Shown one piece after another: positions 1 through 8,562 of a DNA stretch of 64,000 nt; the stretch's first letter is position 1, and each line of letters starts with the position of its first letter. Source of the stretch: Cycloclasticus sp. Its GTDB lineage: Bacteria; Pseudomonadota; Gammaproteobacteria; Methylococcales; Cycloclasticaceae. A program made the position numbers and the translations under genes. The stretch is from the NCBI GenBank assembly GCA_040743155.1, contig JBFLJU010000001.1:62001-126000 (forward strand), in the 5' to 3' direction. The notes under the pieces are model-generated. The model did no database searches and was not told the DNA's origin. It worked only from the letters and a program-made list of their open reading frames with translations.

Positions 1-773
1 CCCATCTTGATAGCGCCATAGGCACGTATGGTTTCAAACCTCGTTAGTGCATTGGCATCGCCATTGATAGCTTCTTGTAATTCAGTGCCGTTATATCCGA
101 TTTCAGCAGCATTAAGAAATACCGTGGGTATGCCCGCGTTGATCATGGTGGCTTTGAATGTGCCGACACCGGGTACTTCAAGGTCGTCAACCAAATTGCC
201 CGTTGGGAACATGGCTTCACTGGCATCTACTGGACTCATGAATTCAACTTCAACTTCAGCGGCAGGGAAGGTCACCCCATCAAGTTCAAAATCACCGGTT
301 TCTTGCACTTCTCCATTAGTGATCGGGACATTGGCGATGATGGTTTTTTTAATGTTGGCTTGCCAAATACGTACCACCGCAATGCCATTGTCGGGTACGC
401 GACTTGGGTCAACGAGGCCACTGCTGATAGCAAATGAACCAACAGCCGCCGTTAAGTTACCGCAGTTACCACTCCAATCTACAAAGGCTTTGTCGATAGC
501 AACTTGCCCGAACAGGTAATCCACGTCGTGCTCAGGTTGGCTGCTTTTAGATAAAATAACCGTTTTACTGGTGCTGGAGGTCGCGCCACCCATGCCGTCG
601 GTTTGTTTAGCGTACGGATCTGGGCTGCCGATGACGCGAAGTAATAACGCATCACGCGCTGCGCCAGCGCTTTGAGCAACTTGTGGTAAATCTGTCAGGT
701 TGAAGAAGACGCCTTTGCTGGTTCCCCCCCGCATATAGGTAGCGGGGATTTTAATTTGAGGTACATATGCCAT
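1..773 (-). CDS. prpF: 2-methylaconitate cis-trans isomerase PrpF (3' end missing)
   Basis: PrpF isomerises 2-methylaconitate made by AcnD so that ordinary aconitase can complete the AcnD branch of the 2-methylcitrate cycle for propionyl-CoA in the cytoplasm. Translating the minus strand from the ATG at 773 gives 257 open codons to the window edge; the family is usually near 390 residues, so the C-terminal third lies outside. Near the N-terminus is the family motif MRGGTSKGVFF (residues 14-24). Lys70 and Cys104 (in GNCGNL) match the two active-site residues known in PrpF. The start is 14 bases after the acnD stop, so the two are surely co-transcribed. The open frame runs uninterrupted. Identification is firm; only the missing end is unknown. 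Confidence 0.93.
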   Translation of the reverse strand, partial: MAYVPQIKIPATYMRGGTSKGVFFNLTDLPQVAQSAGAARDALLLRVIGSPDPYAKQTDGMGGATSSTSKTVILSKSSQPEHDVDYLFGQVAIDKAFVDWSGNCGNLTAAVGSFAISSGLVDPSRVPDNGIAVVRIWQANIKKTIIANVPITNGEVQETGDFELDGVTFPAAEVEVEFMSPVDASEAMFPTGNLVDDLEVPGVGTFKATMINAGIPTVFLNAAEIGYNGTELQEAINGDANALTRFETIRAYGAIKM

Positions 774-787
774 GATAGATCGTCCTA

Positions 788-3382
788 TTAAGCCGCTGGA
801 GAAGATTCAAGGAAGTCTTGAGCGAAGCGTTGTAATACACCGCCAGCTTCATACACTAATACTTCATCTGCAGTATCTAAACGGCAAGTGACGGGTACTT
901 CGACTGTTTCACCATTTTTACGATGGATAATCAACGTTAACGTTGCGCGCGGTGTGATTTTACCAACCACATCGAAGGTTTCTGTGCCATCAATGGAGTA
1001 TGTTTTACGGTTCTCACCAGCTTTAAATTCTACTGGCATAACGCCCATGCCAACGAGGTTGGTACGGTGAATACGCTCAAAGCCTTCCGCTACAATCGCT
1101 TCTACGCCCGCTAGACGGACACCTTTTGCTGCCCAATCTCGTGATGAACCTTGGCCATAATCCGCACCAGCAACAATGATTAACGGCTGCTTACGCTCCA
1201 TGTAGGTTTCAATCGCTTCCCACATACGAGACACTTCGCCTTCTGGTTCAATACGAGCAAGTGAACCTTGCTTGATTTCGCCATTTTCCATCACCATTTC
1301 GTTTAATAGTTTAGGGTTAGCGAACGTTGCGCGCTGTGCTGTTAAGTGATCGCCACGGTGTGTTGCGTATGAGTTGAAATCAACTTCTGGCAGACCCATT
1401 TTATCAAGGTAAGCACCGGCAGCACTGTTGAGCATAATCGCGTTAGATGGCGATAAATGATCGGTTGTGATGTTGTCGCCAAGTACAGCTAATGGACGCA
1501 TGCCTTTCATTGTGCGCTCACCCGCTAAAGCACCTTCCCAATAAGGAGGGCGGCGAATGTAGGTTGTTTGTGGGCGCCAGTCGTAAAGCGGGTCAACTTG
1601 TTCTGTTTGCGCTGTAGATTCTGGGAACATTGGAATGTAAATTTGACGGAACTGCTCAGGCTTAACGCTTTTCGCTACAATTTCGTCAATTTCTTCGTCT
1701 GAAGGCCAGATGTCTTTTAGTGTTATTGGGTTACCGTTTTGGTCGTTACCTAAGATATCTTTTTCAATATCAAAACGAATAGTACCAGCAATAGCATAAG
1801 CAACAACAAGCGGAGGTGATGCTAAGAATGCTTGTTTTGCATACGGGTGAATACGGCCATCGAAGTTACGGTTGCCTGATAAAACAGCGGTTGTGTAAAG
1901 GTCACGGTCAATCACTTCTTGTTGAATAACGGGGTCTAATGCGCCACTCATACCGTTACAGGTTGTACAAGCGAAGCCAACAATACCGAAGCCCATTTCT
2001 TCAAGTTCAGGCAGTAGCTTAGAATCTTCAAGATAAAGCTGAGCTACTTTAGAACCCGGTGCGAATGAAGATTTAACCCAAGGCTTACGTTTTAAACCTA
2101 ATTTGTTTGCGTTGCGTGCAACTAAAGCTGCTGCAATAACGTTGCGTGGGTTACTGGTGTTTGTACAGCTTGTGATAGCAGCAATAATAACTGCACCGTC
2201 TGGCATTAAGCCTTCTTCGTTTTCAACAACGCCTGAAATACCACGTTCGGCTAATTCAGATGTTGGTACACGACGGTGTGGGTTTGATGGGCCAGCAATG
2301 TTACGAACAACAGATGATAGATCAAATGTTAGTGTGCGTTGGTATTCAACTTTAGTTAGGCTATCTGCCCATAGGCCCGTTTCTTTTGCGTATGTTTCTA
2401 CTAATTTAACTTGCTCTGCATCGCGGCCAGTTAGTTTTAAGTAGTCGATTGTTTGCTCATCGATGTAGAACAAACCCGCTGATGCACCAAATTCTGGTGT
2501 CATGTTTGAGATGGTTGCACGATCACCAATGGTTAGCTTAGCTGCGCCTTCACCGAAGAATTCTAGGTATGAAGAAACAACTTTAGAATTACGTAAAAAT
2601 TCTGTAATGGCTAAAACGATATCGGTTGCTGTAATGCCTGGTTGGCGTTCGCCTGTTAGCTCAACACCGATGATGTTTGGTAAGCGCATGTAAGATGGGC
2701 GACCTAGCATGACTGTTTCGGCTTCTAAACCACCAACACCAATTGCGATAACGCCTAAAGCATCAACGTGTGGTGTGTGGCTGTCGGTACCCACTAAGGT
2801 ATCTGGGAATGCAACGCCGTCACGTGCGTGAATAACCGGTGACATTTTTTCAAGGTTAATTTGGTGCATGATGCCATTACCCGGTTGGATAACGTCAACG
2901 TTTTTAAAGGCTTTTTTACACCAGTTAATGAAGTGGAAGCGATCGTCGTTTCTGCGGTCTTCAATGGCGCGGTTCTTTTCAAACGCGTCTTTTTCAAAAC
3001 CAGCATGCTCTACTGCTAGAGAGTGATCAACAATAAGTTGGGTTGGTACAACGGGATTTACTGACGATGGGTCGCCGCCTTTTGCAGCAATCGCATCACG
3101 TAAACCAGCAAGATCAACGAGCGCTGTTTGGCCAAGAATATCGTGACAAACAACACGTGCTGGGTACCAAGGGAAATCCAGGTCTTGCTTGTTGCCAATA
3201 ATTTGTTTTAGTGAGTCGGTCAATGAAGCTGGGTCGCAGCGACGCACGAGGTTTTCGGCGTGAACGCGCGATGTGTACGGCAGTTTGGCATAAGCGCCAG
3301 GCTGAATGGCTTCAACAGCTGCTCGAGTGTCATAAAAGTCCAAATCGGAACTGGGAAGTTTTTTGCGGTATTCAGTATTCAT
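788..3382 (-). CDS. acnD: Fe-S 2-methylcitrate dehydratase AcnD
   Basis: This 864-residue aconitase-family enzyme dehydrates 2-methylcitrate to a 2-methylaconitate isomer, replacing PrpD in bacteria that also carry PrpF. The [4Fe-4S] cysteines are visible as Cys406 (SCTNTSNP) and Cys472/Cys475 (CTTC), and the C-terminal swivel domain carries the YGQGSSRDWAAKG loop. Length fits AcnD, and the adjacent prpF (14 bases downstream) separates it from AcnA-type aconitase and IRP1-like proteins. It lies 83 bases after prpC, and an intrinsic terminator sits in that gap, so its expression may depend on read-through or on its own promoter. The ATG at 3382 was chosen because it begins the conserved N-terminal region. 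Confidence 0.95.
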   Translation of the reverse strand: MNTEYRKKLPSSDLDFYDTRAAVEAIQPGAYAKLPYTSRVHAENLVRRCDPASLTDSLKQIIGNKQDLDFPWYPARVVCHDILGQTALVDLAGLRDAIAAKGGDPSSVNPVVPTQLIVDHSLAVEHAGFEKDAFEKNRAIEDRRNDDRFHFINWCKKAFKNVDVIQPGNGIMHQINLEKMSPVIHARDGVAFPDTLVGTDSHTPHVDALGVIAIGVGGLEAETVMLGRPSYMRLPNIIGVELTGERQPGITATDIVLAITEFLRNSKVVSSYLEFFGEGAAKLTIGDRATISNMTPEFGASAGLFYIDEQTIDYLKLTGRDAEQVKLVETYAKETGLWADSLTKVEYQRTLTFDLSSVVRNIAGPSNPHRRVPTSELAERGISGVVENEEGLMPDGAVIIAAITSCTNTSNPRNVIAAALVARNANKLGLKRKPWVKSSFAPGSKVAQLYLEDSKLLPELEEMGFGIVGFACTTCNGMSGALDPVIQQEVIDRDLYTTAVLSGNRNFDGRIHPYAKQAFLASPPLVVAYAIAGTIRFDIEKDILGNDQNGNPITLKDIWPSDEEIDEIVAKSVKPEQFRQIYIPMFPESTAQTEQVDPLYDWRPQTTYIRRPPYWEGALAGERTMKGMRPLAVLGDNITTDHLSPSNAIMLNSAAGAYLDKMGLPEVDFNSYATHRGDHLTAQRATFANPKLLNEMVMENGEIKQGSLARIEPEGEVSRMWEAIETYMERKQPLIIVAGADYGQGSSRDWAAKGVRLAGVEAIVAEGFERIHRTNLVGMGVMPVEFKAGENRKTYSIDGTETFDVVGKITPRATLTLIIHRKNGETVEVPVTCRLDTADEVLVYEAGGVLQRFAQDFLESSPAA

Positions 3383-3411
3383 TTGTTAACTCACATTTTT
3401 TAATGTTTAGA

Positions 3412-3444
3412 TAAAAAAGCCAGTCTTAAAGTTCAAGACTGGCT
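3412..3444 (-). terminator. Intrinsic terminator between prpC and acnD
   Basis: A perfect 10-base-pair stem (AGCCAGTCTT, positions 3418-3427, against 3435-3444) with a 7-base loop is followed, in the minus direction, by a run of T residues (complement of 3412-3417). It starts about 20 bases after the prpC stop and ends about 30 bases before the acnD start codon, so it lies inside what looks like one operon. A T run also follows on the plus strand, so it could act in both directions. Confidence 0.8.
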
Positions 3445-3465
3445 GTGTTTTTTTGCTAATCGTTT

Positions 3466-4593
3466 TTAGTCGCGATCGGCAATAGCGGTTACAGGACGTG
3501 GATCTGGTCCAGTGTAATCAGCGTTAGGTCGAATAATACGGTTGTTCGAGCGTTGTTCCATCACGTGAGCAGTCCAGCCGGTTACTCGTGACATGACGAA
3601 GATCGGCGTAAATAACTTTGTTGGAATGCCCATGAAGTTATAGGCTGAAGCATGGAAGAAATCGGCATTACAAAATAATTTCTTTTCACGCCACATCACT
3701 TCTTCACAGCGGACAGAGACGGGATAAAGCGTTGTATCGCCAACATCTTTGCCCAGCTTTTCTGACCATTTTTTGATTACAGCATTACGTGGGTCTGAGG
3801 TTGTGTAAACAGCATGACCAAAGCCCATGATTTTTTCTTTACGCGCTAGCATGCTCATCATTTTTTCTTCAGCTTCTTCAGCAGATGTCCAATCTTGGAT
3901 CATATCCATCGCTGCTTCGTTTGCGCCGCCGTGTAATGGGCCGCGTAATGTGCCGATGGCAGCAGTAACACATGAATGAATGTCAGATAAGGTTGAAGCA
4001 CATACACGAGCAGTAAAGGTTGATGCGTTAAACTCATGCTCTGCGTATAAAATAAGCGAAGCACTCATCACTGTTTTGTGCAATTCATTTGGTTTTTCGC
4101 CGCGCAACATATGCAAGAAATGACCACCAACTGATTCGTCATCTGTTTCAGTTTCAATGCGTACGCCTTCATGAGTGAATTTGTACCAGTAGCAAATGAT
4201 TGACGGGAAAACAGCAATCATGCGATCGATTTTGTCTGTTTGCTCAGAGAAGTCTTGCTCTTCTTCTAAGTTACCTAGCATTGAGCAACCGGTACGAATA
4301 ACGTCCATTGGGTGCGCTTCAGCAGGAATGTTTTCTAGGACAGTTTTTAATGCTGCTGGTAAGCCACGTAGAGTCTTTAATTTAGCAACGTATGTGTCTA
4401 GCTCTCCTTGATTTGGAAGTTTGTCGTACGCTAATAGGTACGCCACTTCTTCAAATGAAGAGTTTTCTGCAAGGTCTGTCATGTCGTAGCCACGGTATGT
4501 TAAACCAGTGCCCGATTTGCCTACCGTACATAAAGCCGTTTCGCCTGCTGATTGACCGCGAAGACCTGCTCCGCCAACTTTCTTTTCAGCCAT
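3466..4593 (-). CDS. prpC: 2-methylcitrate synthase PrpC
   Basis: PrpC condenses propionyl-CoA with oxaloacetate to 2-methylcitrate, the entry step of the cycle. The 375-residue protein has the citrate-synthase catalytic residues: His221 in GPLHGGANE, His260 in MGFGHAVY and Asp311 in NADFFHAS. The size and the short N-terminus match the methylcitrate/short citrate synthase group rather than the roughly 430-residue housekeeping citrate synthase, and the position between prpB and acnD settles the call. Its ATG shares a base with the prpB stop (TAATG), indicating translational coupling. It is followed by an intrinsic terminator. Confidence 0.95.
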   Translation of the reverse strand: MAEKKVGGAGLRGQSAGETALCTVGKSGTGLTYRGYDMTDLAENSSFEEVAYLLAYDKLPNQGELDTYVAKLKTLRGLPAALKTVLENIPAEAHPMDVIRTGCSMLGNLEEEQDFSEQTDKIDRMIAVFPSIICYWYKFTHEGVRIETETDDESVGGHFLHMLRGEKPNELHKTVMSASLILYAEHEFNASTFTARVCASTLSDIHSCVTAAIGTLRGPLHGGANEAAMDMIQDWTSAEEAEEKMMSMLARKEKIMGFGHAVYTTSDPRNAVIKKWSEKLGKDVGDTTLYPVSVRCEEVMWREKKLFCNADFFHASAYNFMGIPTKLFTPIFVMSRVTGWTAHVMEQRSNNRIIRPNADYTGPDPRPVTAIADRD

Positions 4594-5480
4594 TATTTTT
4601 TCTCCTTAGAAAATAGCGCGTCTAATTTTTGCTCGTATTCGTGGTAGCCCAATACGTCGTAAAGTTCCATACGTGTTTGCATGGTGTCTACAACATTAAC
4701 TTGCGTGCCTTCTTTACGAATAGTTTCGTATACGTTTAACGCAGCGTTGCTCATTGCACGGAATGCAGATAATGGGTAAAGCACCATGCTTGCGCCGGCA
4801 TCACCCAATTCTGTTGTTGTGAAATAAGGCGTTTGACCAAATTCTGTAATGTTAGCAAGAACAGGTACGTCTACAGCGGCTGTAAATGCGCGATAGTCGT
4901 CTAACTCGTAAACGGCTTCAGCAAAAATCATATCTGCGCCCGCTTCAACGTATGCACAAGCGCGGTCGATAGCAGCTTGTTGGCCTTCGCTGTTGTAAGC
5001 ATCAGTACGTGCCATTAGAACGAAGTCAGAATCAGTTTTAGCATCGGCTGCTGCTTTAACGCGATCAACCATTTCTTCTTTAGTCACTAGCTCTTTGTTT
5101 GGACGGTGTCCGCAACGCTTCGCAGCCACTTGATCTTCAATATGAACCGCAGCAACGCCAGCACGTTCAAATTCTTTAATGGTGCGGGCGATGCTGAAAG
5201 CGCTGCCCCAGCCTGTGTCGATATCCACTAAAAGAGGCACGTCAGTTGCAGCAGTAATGCGGCTAGCATCTGTTAGTACATCATTTAACGTTGTTACGCC
5301 TAAGTCAGGTAAGCCGAAAGAGGTATTAGCAACGCCGCCGCCAGATAGATAAATAGCTTTGTAGCCCGTTTTTTCAGCGAGTAAAGCTGCGTAAGCATTG
5401 ATAGTGCCCATGATTTGTAGCGGTTTTTCTTCGGCCATCGCTTCACGGAAGCGTAGGCCTGCTGATTTAATAGTACTCAT
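4593..5480 (-). CDS. prpB: 2-methylisocitrate lyase PrpB
   Basis: PrpB cleaves 2-methylisocitrate to pyruvate and succinate, the last step of the cycle. The 295-residue protein is a PEP mutase/isocitrate lyase family TIM barrel. The family signature KRCGH is at residues 121-125, with Cys123 as the expected catalytic cysteine; the metal-site region around VDIDTGWG (about 85-92) is present. Length equals that of known PrpB proteins. The gene lies between prpE, 27 bases upstream, and prpC, whose start overlaps its stop by one base. Confidence 0.96.
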   Translation of the reverse strand: MSTIKSAGLRFREAMAEEKPLQIMGTINAYAALLAEKTGYKAIYLSGGGVANTSFGLPDLGVTTLNDVLTDASRITAATDVPLLVDIDTGWGSAFSIARTIKEFERAGVAAVHIEDQVAAKRCGHRPNKELVTKEEMVDRVKAAADAKTDSDFVLMARTDAYNSEGQQAAIDRACAYVEAGADMIFAEAVYELDDYRAFTAAVDVPVLANITEFGQTPYFTTTELGDAGASMVLYPLSAFRAMSNAALNVYETIRKEGTQVNVVDTMQTRMELYDVLGYHEYEQKLDALFSKEKK

Positions 5481-5507
5481 CTAATATGTGCTCCTAAATT
5501 AGATTAA

Positions 5508-7406
5508 TTAAACGCTTTTTGGATAACCAAGCGTTTTAAGGTTTTCGGCGATTTCGCCTAAAGTCGTTGGGTCGTCAATAGTGGCCGGTACTTTATGTTC
5601 CACGCCGTCGGCCATGCTGCGCATCGTGCCACGCAATATCTTGCCAGAGCGTGTTTTAGGAAGGCGCTTGACAACGGTTGCCATCTTAAAGGCGGCAACG
5701 GGGCCGATTTTTTCGCGAATCAACGCGACAAGTTCTGTCACCACGTCGTCGTCATCGCGGTTAGCGCCAGACTGTAAAACAGCAAAGCCCATGGGTGATT
5801 GACCTTTGAGTTTATCTGCTACGCCGATAACGGCACACTCGGCCACATCGGGATGTGCGGCAATCACTTCTTCCATTGCGCCGGTTGAAAGTCTATGGCC
5901 TGCAACGTTAATCACATCATCGGTACGGCCCATAATGTAGACGTAACCGTCTTCGTCTTGGTAGCCAGCGTCTCCGGTTTCGTAATAGCCCTTGAATGTT
6001 TCTAAATATGAGCTAAAGAAACGTTCGTCATTTTGCCATAAGGTTGGGAAAGTGCCCGGAGGAAGCGGTAGTTTAATAGCAATAGCGCCCATTTCGCCTG
6101 CAGCAACTTGTTGTCCTGCTTCGTCGAGGAACTGAATATCGTAGCCTGGTACTGCTTTGGTGGGTGAGCCGGGTTTAACTGCAAATTCTTCAAGGCCTAA
6201 ACAGTTAGATGCAATTGCCCAGCCGGTTTCTGTTTGCCACCAATGATCAACCACGGGTACTTGAATCTTGTCTTGCGCCCAAAACAATGTGTCGGGATCG
6301 CAGCGTTCACCTGCGAGGAATAGGGCGCGCATGCATGACATGTCGTACTTCTTAATGTAGTCGCAGTTAGGGTCTTCTTTTCTAATGGCTCTAAGCGCGG
6401 TTGGGGCGGTAAACAATGAGGCTACTTTATATTCAGAGATAATGCGCCAGAATGCACCTGGGTCGGGTGTGCCGATGGGTTTGCCTTCGAAAATAACAGT
6501 TGTGGAGCCGTTTAGTAAAGGCCCATAACAAATATATGAATGACCAACCACCCAGCCGATATCTGATGCGGCCCAAAATACCTCGCCAGGTTTGATATTG
6601 TAGAGATTTTTCATCGTCCACATCATGGCAACTGCGTGGCCACCGTTGTCACGAACCACACCTTTTGGTTGACCAGTTGTGCCAGAGGTATAAAGAATAT
6701 AAAGCGGGTCAGTTGCTTCCACAGAAATACAATCAGCCGGCGTTGCATCAGCAACCGCGTTAGTCCAGTCGACGTCGCGGCCTTCTTGCATGCTCGCCGT
6801 TGCTTGAGGGCGTTGCAGAATAACTGTGTTTGTCGGTTTGTGGGTCGACAGTTCGATCGCGCCATCAAGTAATGGCTTGTACTCAATAACACGACTACCT
6901 TCGATGCCACAGGACGTTGAAAGAATAACTTTAGGTTTCGCATCGTTAATGCGCGTCGCTAATTCAGTCGCAGCAAAACCTCCAAATACGACGGAATGAA
7001 CCGCGCCGATTCGTGCGCAAGCCAACATAGCCATGACGCCTTGAGGAATCATTGGCATGTAAATTAATACGCGATCACCCTTGGTGACACCAAGGTCGAC
7101 TAAAACGCCGGCGAGTTTTGAAACTTCGTCTAGGAGCTCTTGGTAGCTATAGGTTTTTTTTGTTTCGGTGACAGGGCTGTCGTAGATTAAGGCGGCTTGT
7201 TCTGCTCGGCCATTTTTTACGTGGCGATCTAGAGCGTTATAGCAGGTATTCAGTTTGGCACCAGAGAACCAACGGTATATGGGGGCCTCTGAATCATCTA
7301 ACACCTTATCCCAAGGCTGATCCCAATCAATCGCTTCAGCGGCCTTTGCCCAAAAAACATCTGGTTGATTCAGTGACTGCTCGTACTGCTCTAAATATTG
7401 ACCCAT
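5508..7406 (-). CDS. prpE: Propionate--CoA ligase PrpE
   Basis: PrpE activates propionate to propionyl-CoA through an acyl-adenylate, feeding the methylcitrate cycle. The 632-residue protein is an acetyl/propionyl-CoA synthetase-type adenylate-forming enzyme: the P-loop YTSGTTGQPKGV lies near residue 240, the hinge region GYETGDAG... YIMGRTDD in the last third, and the C-terminal lysine motif KTRSGKILR near residue 595, whose Lys is the usual acetylation-controlled catalytic residue. Its length and its place at the head of prpB-prpC-acnD-prpF point to propionate rather than acetate. A good Shine-Dalgarno (complement of tctcct) precedes the ATG. No linked GntR or PrpR regulator was found. Confidence 0.94.
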   Translation of the reverse strand: MGQYLEQYEQSLNQPDVFWAKAAEAIDWDQPWDKVLDDSEAPIYRWFSGAKLNTCYNALDRHVKNGRAEQAALIYDSPVTETKKTYSYQELLDEVSKLAGVLVDLGVTKGDRVLIYMPMIPQGVMAMLACARIGAVHSVVFGGFAATELATRINDAKPKVILSTSCGIEGSRVIEYKPLLDGAIELSTHKPTNTVILQRPQATASMQEGRDVDWTNAVADATPADCISVEATDPLYILYTSGTTGQPKGVVRDNGGHAVAMMWTMKNLYNIKPGEVFWAASDIGWVVGHSYICYGPLLNGSTTVIFEGKPIGTPDPGAFWRIISEYKVASLFTAPTALRAIRKEDPNCDYIKKYDMSCMRALFLAGERCDPDTLFWAQDKIQVPVVDHWWQTETGWAIASNCLGLEEFAVKPGSPTKAVPGYDIQFLDEAGQQVAAGEMGAIAIKLPLPPGTFPTLWQNDERFFSSYLETFKGYYETGDAGYQDEDGYVYIMGRTDDVINVAGHRLSTGAMEEVIAAHPDVAECAVIGVADKLKGQSPMGFAVLQSGANRDDDDVVTELVALIREKIGPVAAFKMATVVKRLPKTRSGKILRGTMRSMADGVEHKVPATIDDPTTLGEIAENLKTLGYPKSV

Positions 7407-7479
7407 TTATTTCTCCTCAAGGTTAGCGACAATTTATTATTTTGTATGTTGAATCGCTCGTTAAAAGCGAGTAATACTA

Positions 7480-8421
7480 CTATTTTTGGGTGTTTTTTTC
7501 AACCCACACCCTCAGGCCTTGGACGATCAGGAGCATGTCTAGCGTTAGAATTTCCAATATTTTTTCTGCCTCAAGTGAGCAGCCAGTAGCCAAAACTTCC
7601 TCGATGAAATAGCGTTCTATTTGATTTGATAGCGCATCGCTAGTGGGGGACTCTGTTGCGAGCTTGGCAAATACGTTTATACGATGTCGTAGTGCAGTCG
7701 CTAGCGGCTTTAAGTTCTCTACCATACAAAAATGGGTGAGGTAGGCGCGTTCGCACTGAGTGGCCATTAGCTTATCAATAGAAATTAGCCAGTCAGTCGG
7801 GTTGAAATCAACCGGTGATGATGGCGGAAAAATGAAGGGTTGGCCATCGACGGTGAGTTCTGGGTAGGCAACGCCAAATGTATCCCCAGTAAACATGCCT
7901 TTGCTCGTCGTATCGATGATGCAAAAGTGATGTTTGGCGTGCCCCGGTGTGTCGATGAAGGAGAGTTCTCTTCCTTGAAAGTTTAACCTAAATCCATCAG
8001 CTGCCTCAGTCACGCGTTTTTCATCAATGGGGATGAGGTCGCCGTATTGTTTTTTGAACTCGGCATCGCCATATACTGCCGATGCGCCGGCTTGAAGTCT
8101 GCTGGGGTCGATCATATGACGCGCGCCGCGTGGGTGAATAATCAGCTGGGCATTACGGCACAGTTGCATGAGCTTGCCTGCGCCGCCGGCGTGGTCTAAA
8201 TGTACGTGGGTGGGGATAACGAAATCAACGTTTTCGGTGGGTATGTTTTTGATATCGAGAATTTCCAATAGCAGCGGCACGGTGAAATTTGTGCCGACGT
8301 CGATAAAGGCGGCGTGGCCATTTTGCTCGATCAGATAACAGCTAGCTAAGCCAGGTCGGATATACTGAGAATCGATGCAGCTAACACCATGGCCTAGGTC
8401 TTTGTAAATAAGTTTGCTCAT
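7480..8421 (-). CDS. Metallo-beta-lactamase-fold hydrolase
   Basis: A 313-residue MBL-fold protein with the metal-binding signature HVHLDH at residues 72-77 (His72, His74, Asp76, His77), a further His in the TPGHAKHH segment, the bridging Asp in FTGDTFG, and a late His in LTHF. Such enzymes hydrolyse thioesters, lactones or phosphoesters; the substrate cannot be read from the sequence. The C-terminal 80 residues are helical and beyond the core fold. It is 73 bases upstream of prpE on the same strand and so is probably the first gene of the methylcitrate operon, which suggests a role with propionyl-CoA or a related thioester. It is divergent from the PQQ alcohol dehydrogenase. Confidence 0.8.
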   Translation of the reverse strand: MSKLIYKDLGHGVSCIDSQYIRPGLASCYLIEQNGHAAFIDVGTNFTVPLLLEILDIKNIPTENVDFVIPTHVHLDHAGGAGKLMQLCRNAQLIIHPRGARHMIDPSRLQAGASAVYGDAEFKKQYGDLIPIDEKRVTEAADGFRLNFQGRELSFIDTPGHAKHHFCIIDTTSKGMFTGDTFGVAYPELTVDGQPFIFPPSSPVDFNPTDWLISIDKLMATQCERAYLTHFCMVENLKPLATALRHRINVFAKLATESPTSDALSNQIERYFIEEVLATGCSLEAEKILEILTLDMLLIVQGLRVWVEKNTQK

Positions 8422-8562
8422 GTTTTTGGGGTATTGTTTGACAGAACCTTTATGTTAAACTCAAAAACCGGTGTTTTAAATTAAAATTGCTTGCAAAGAT
8501 TAAGTTGAGACGTATGGCCAGGGGTTTTACATAAAAGAATTAAATATAATGAGGAGTTGTAA

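Noticed and set aside
28-519. Plus-strand open frame of 163 codons at the left edge
   Set aside because: It is the antisense shadow of prpF, whose minus-strand translation matches the family with catalytic Lys70 and Cys104.
2103-2444. Plus-strand open frame opposite acnD
   Set aside because: Fully antisense to a conserved gene, with no ribosome site and no recognisable domain.
8438-8466. TTGACA upstream of the PQQ dehydrogenase as a sigma-70 promoter
   Set aside because: No acceptable -10 lies 16-18 bases downstream; the TATAAT at 8545-8550 is too near the start codon and overlaps the ribosome-site area.
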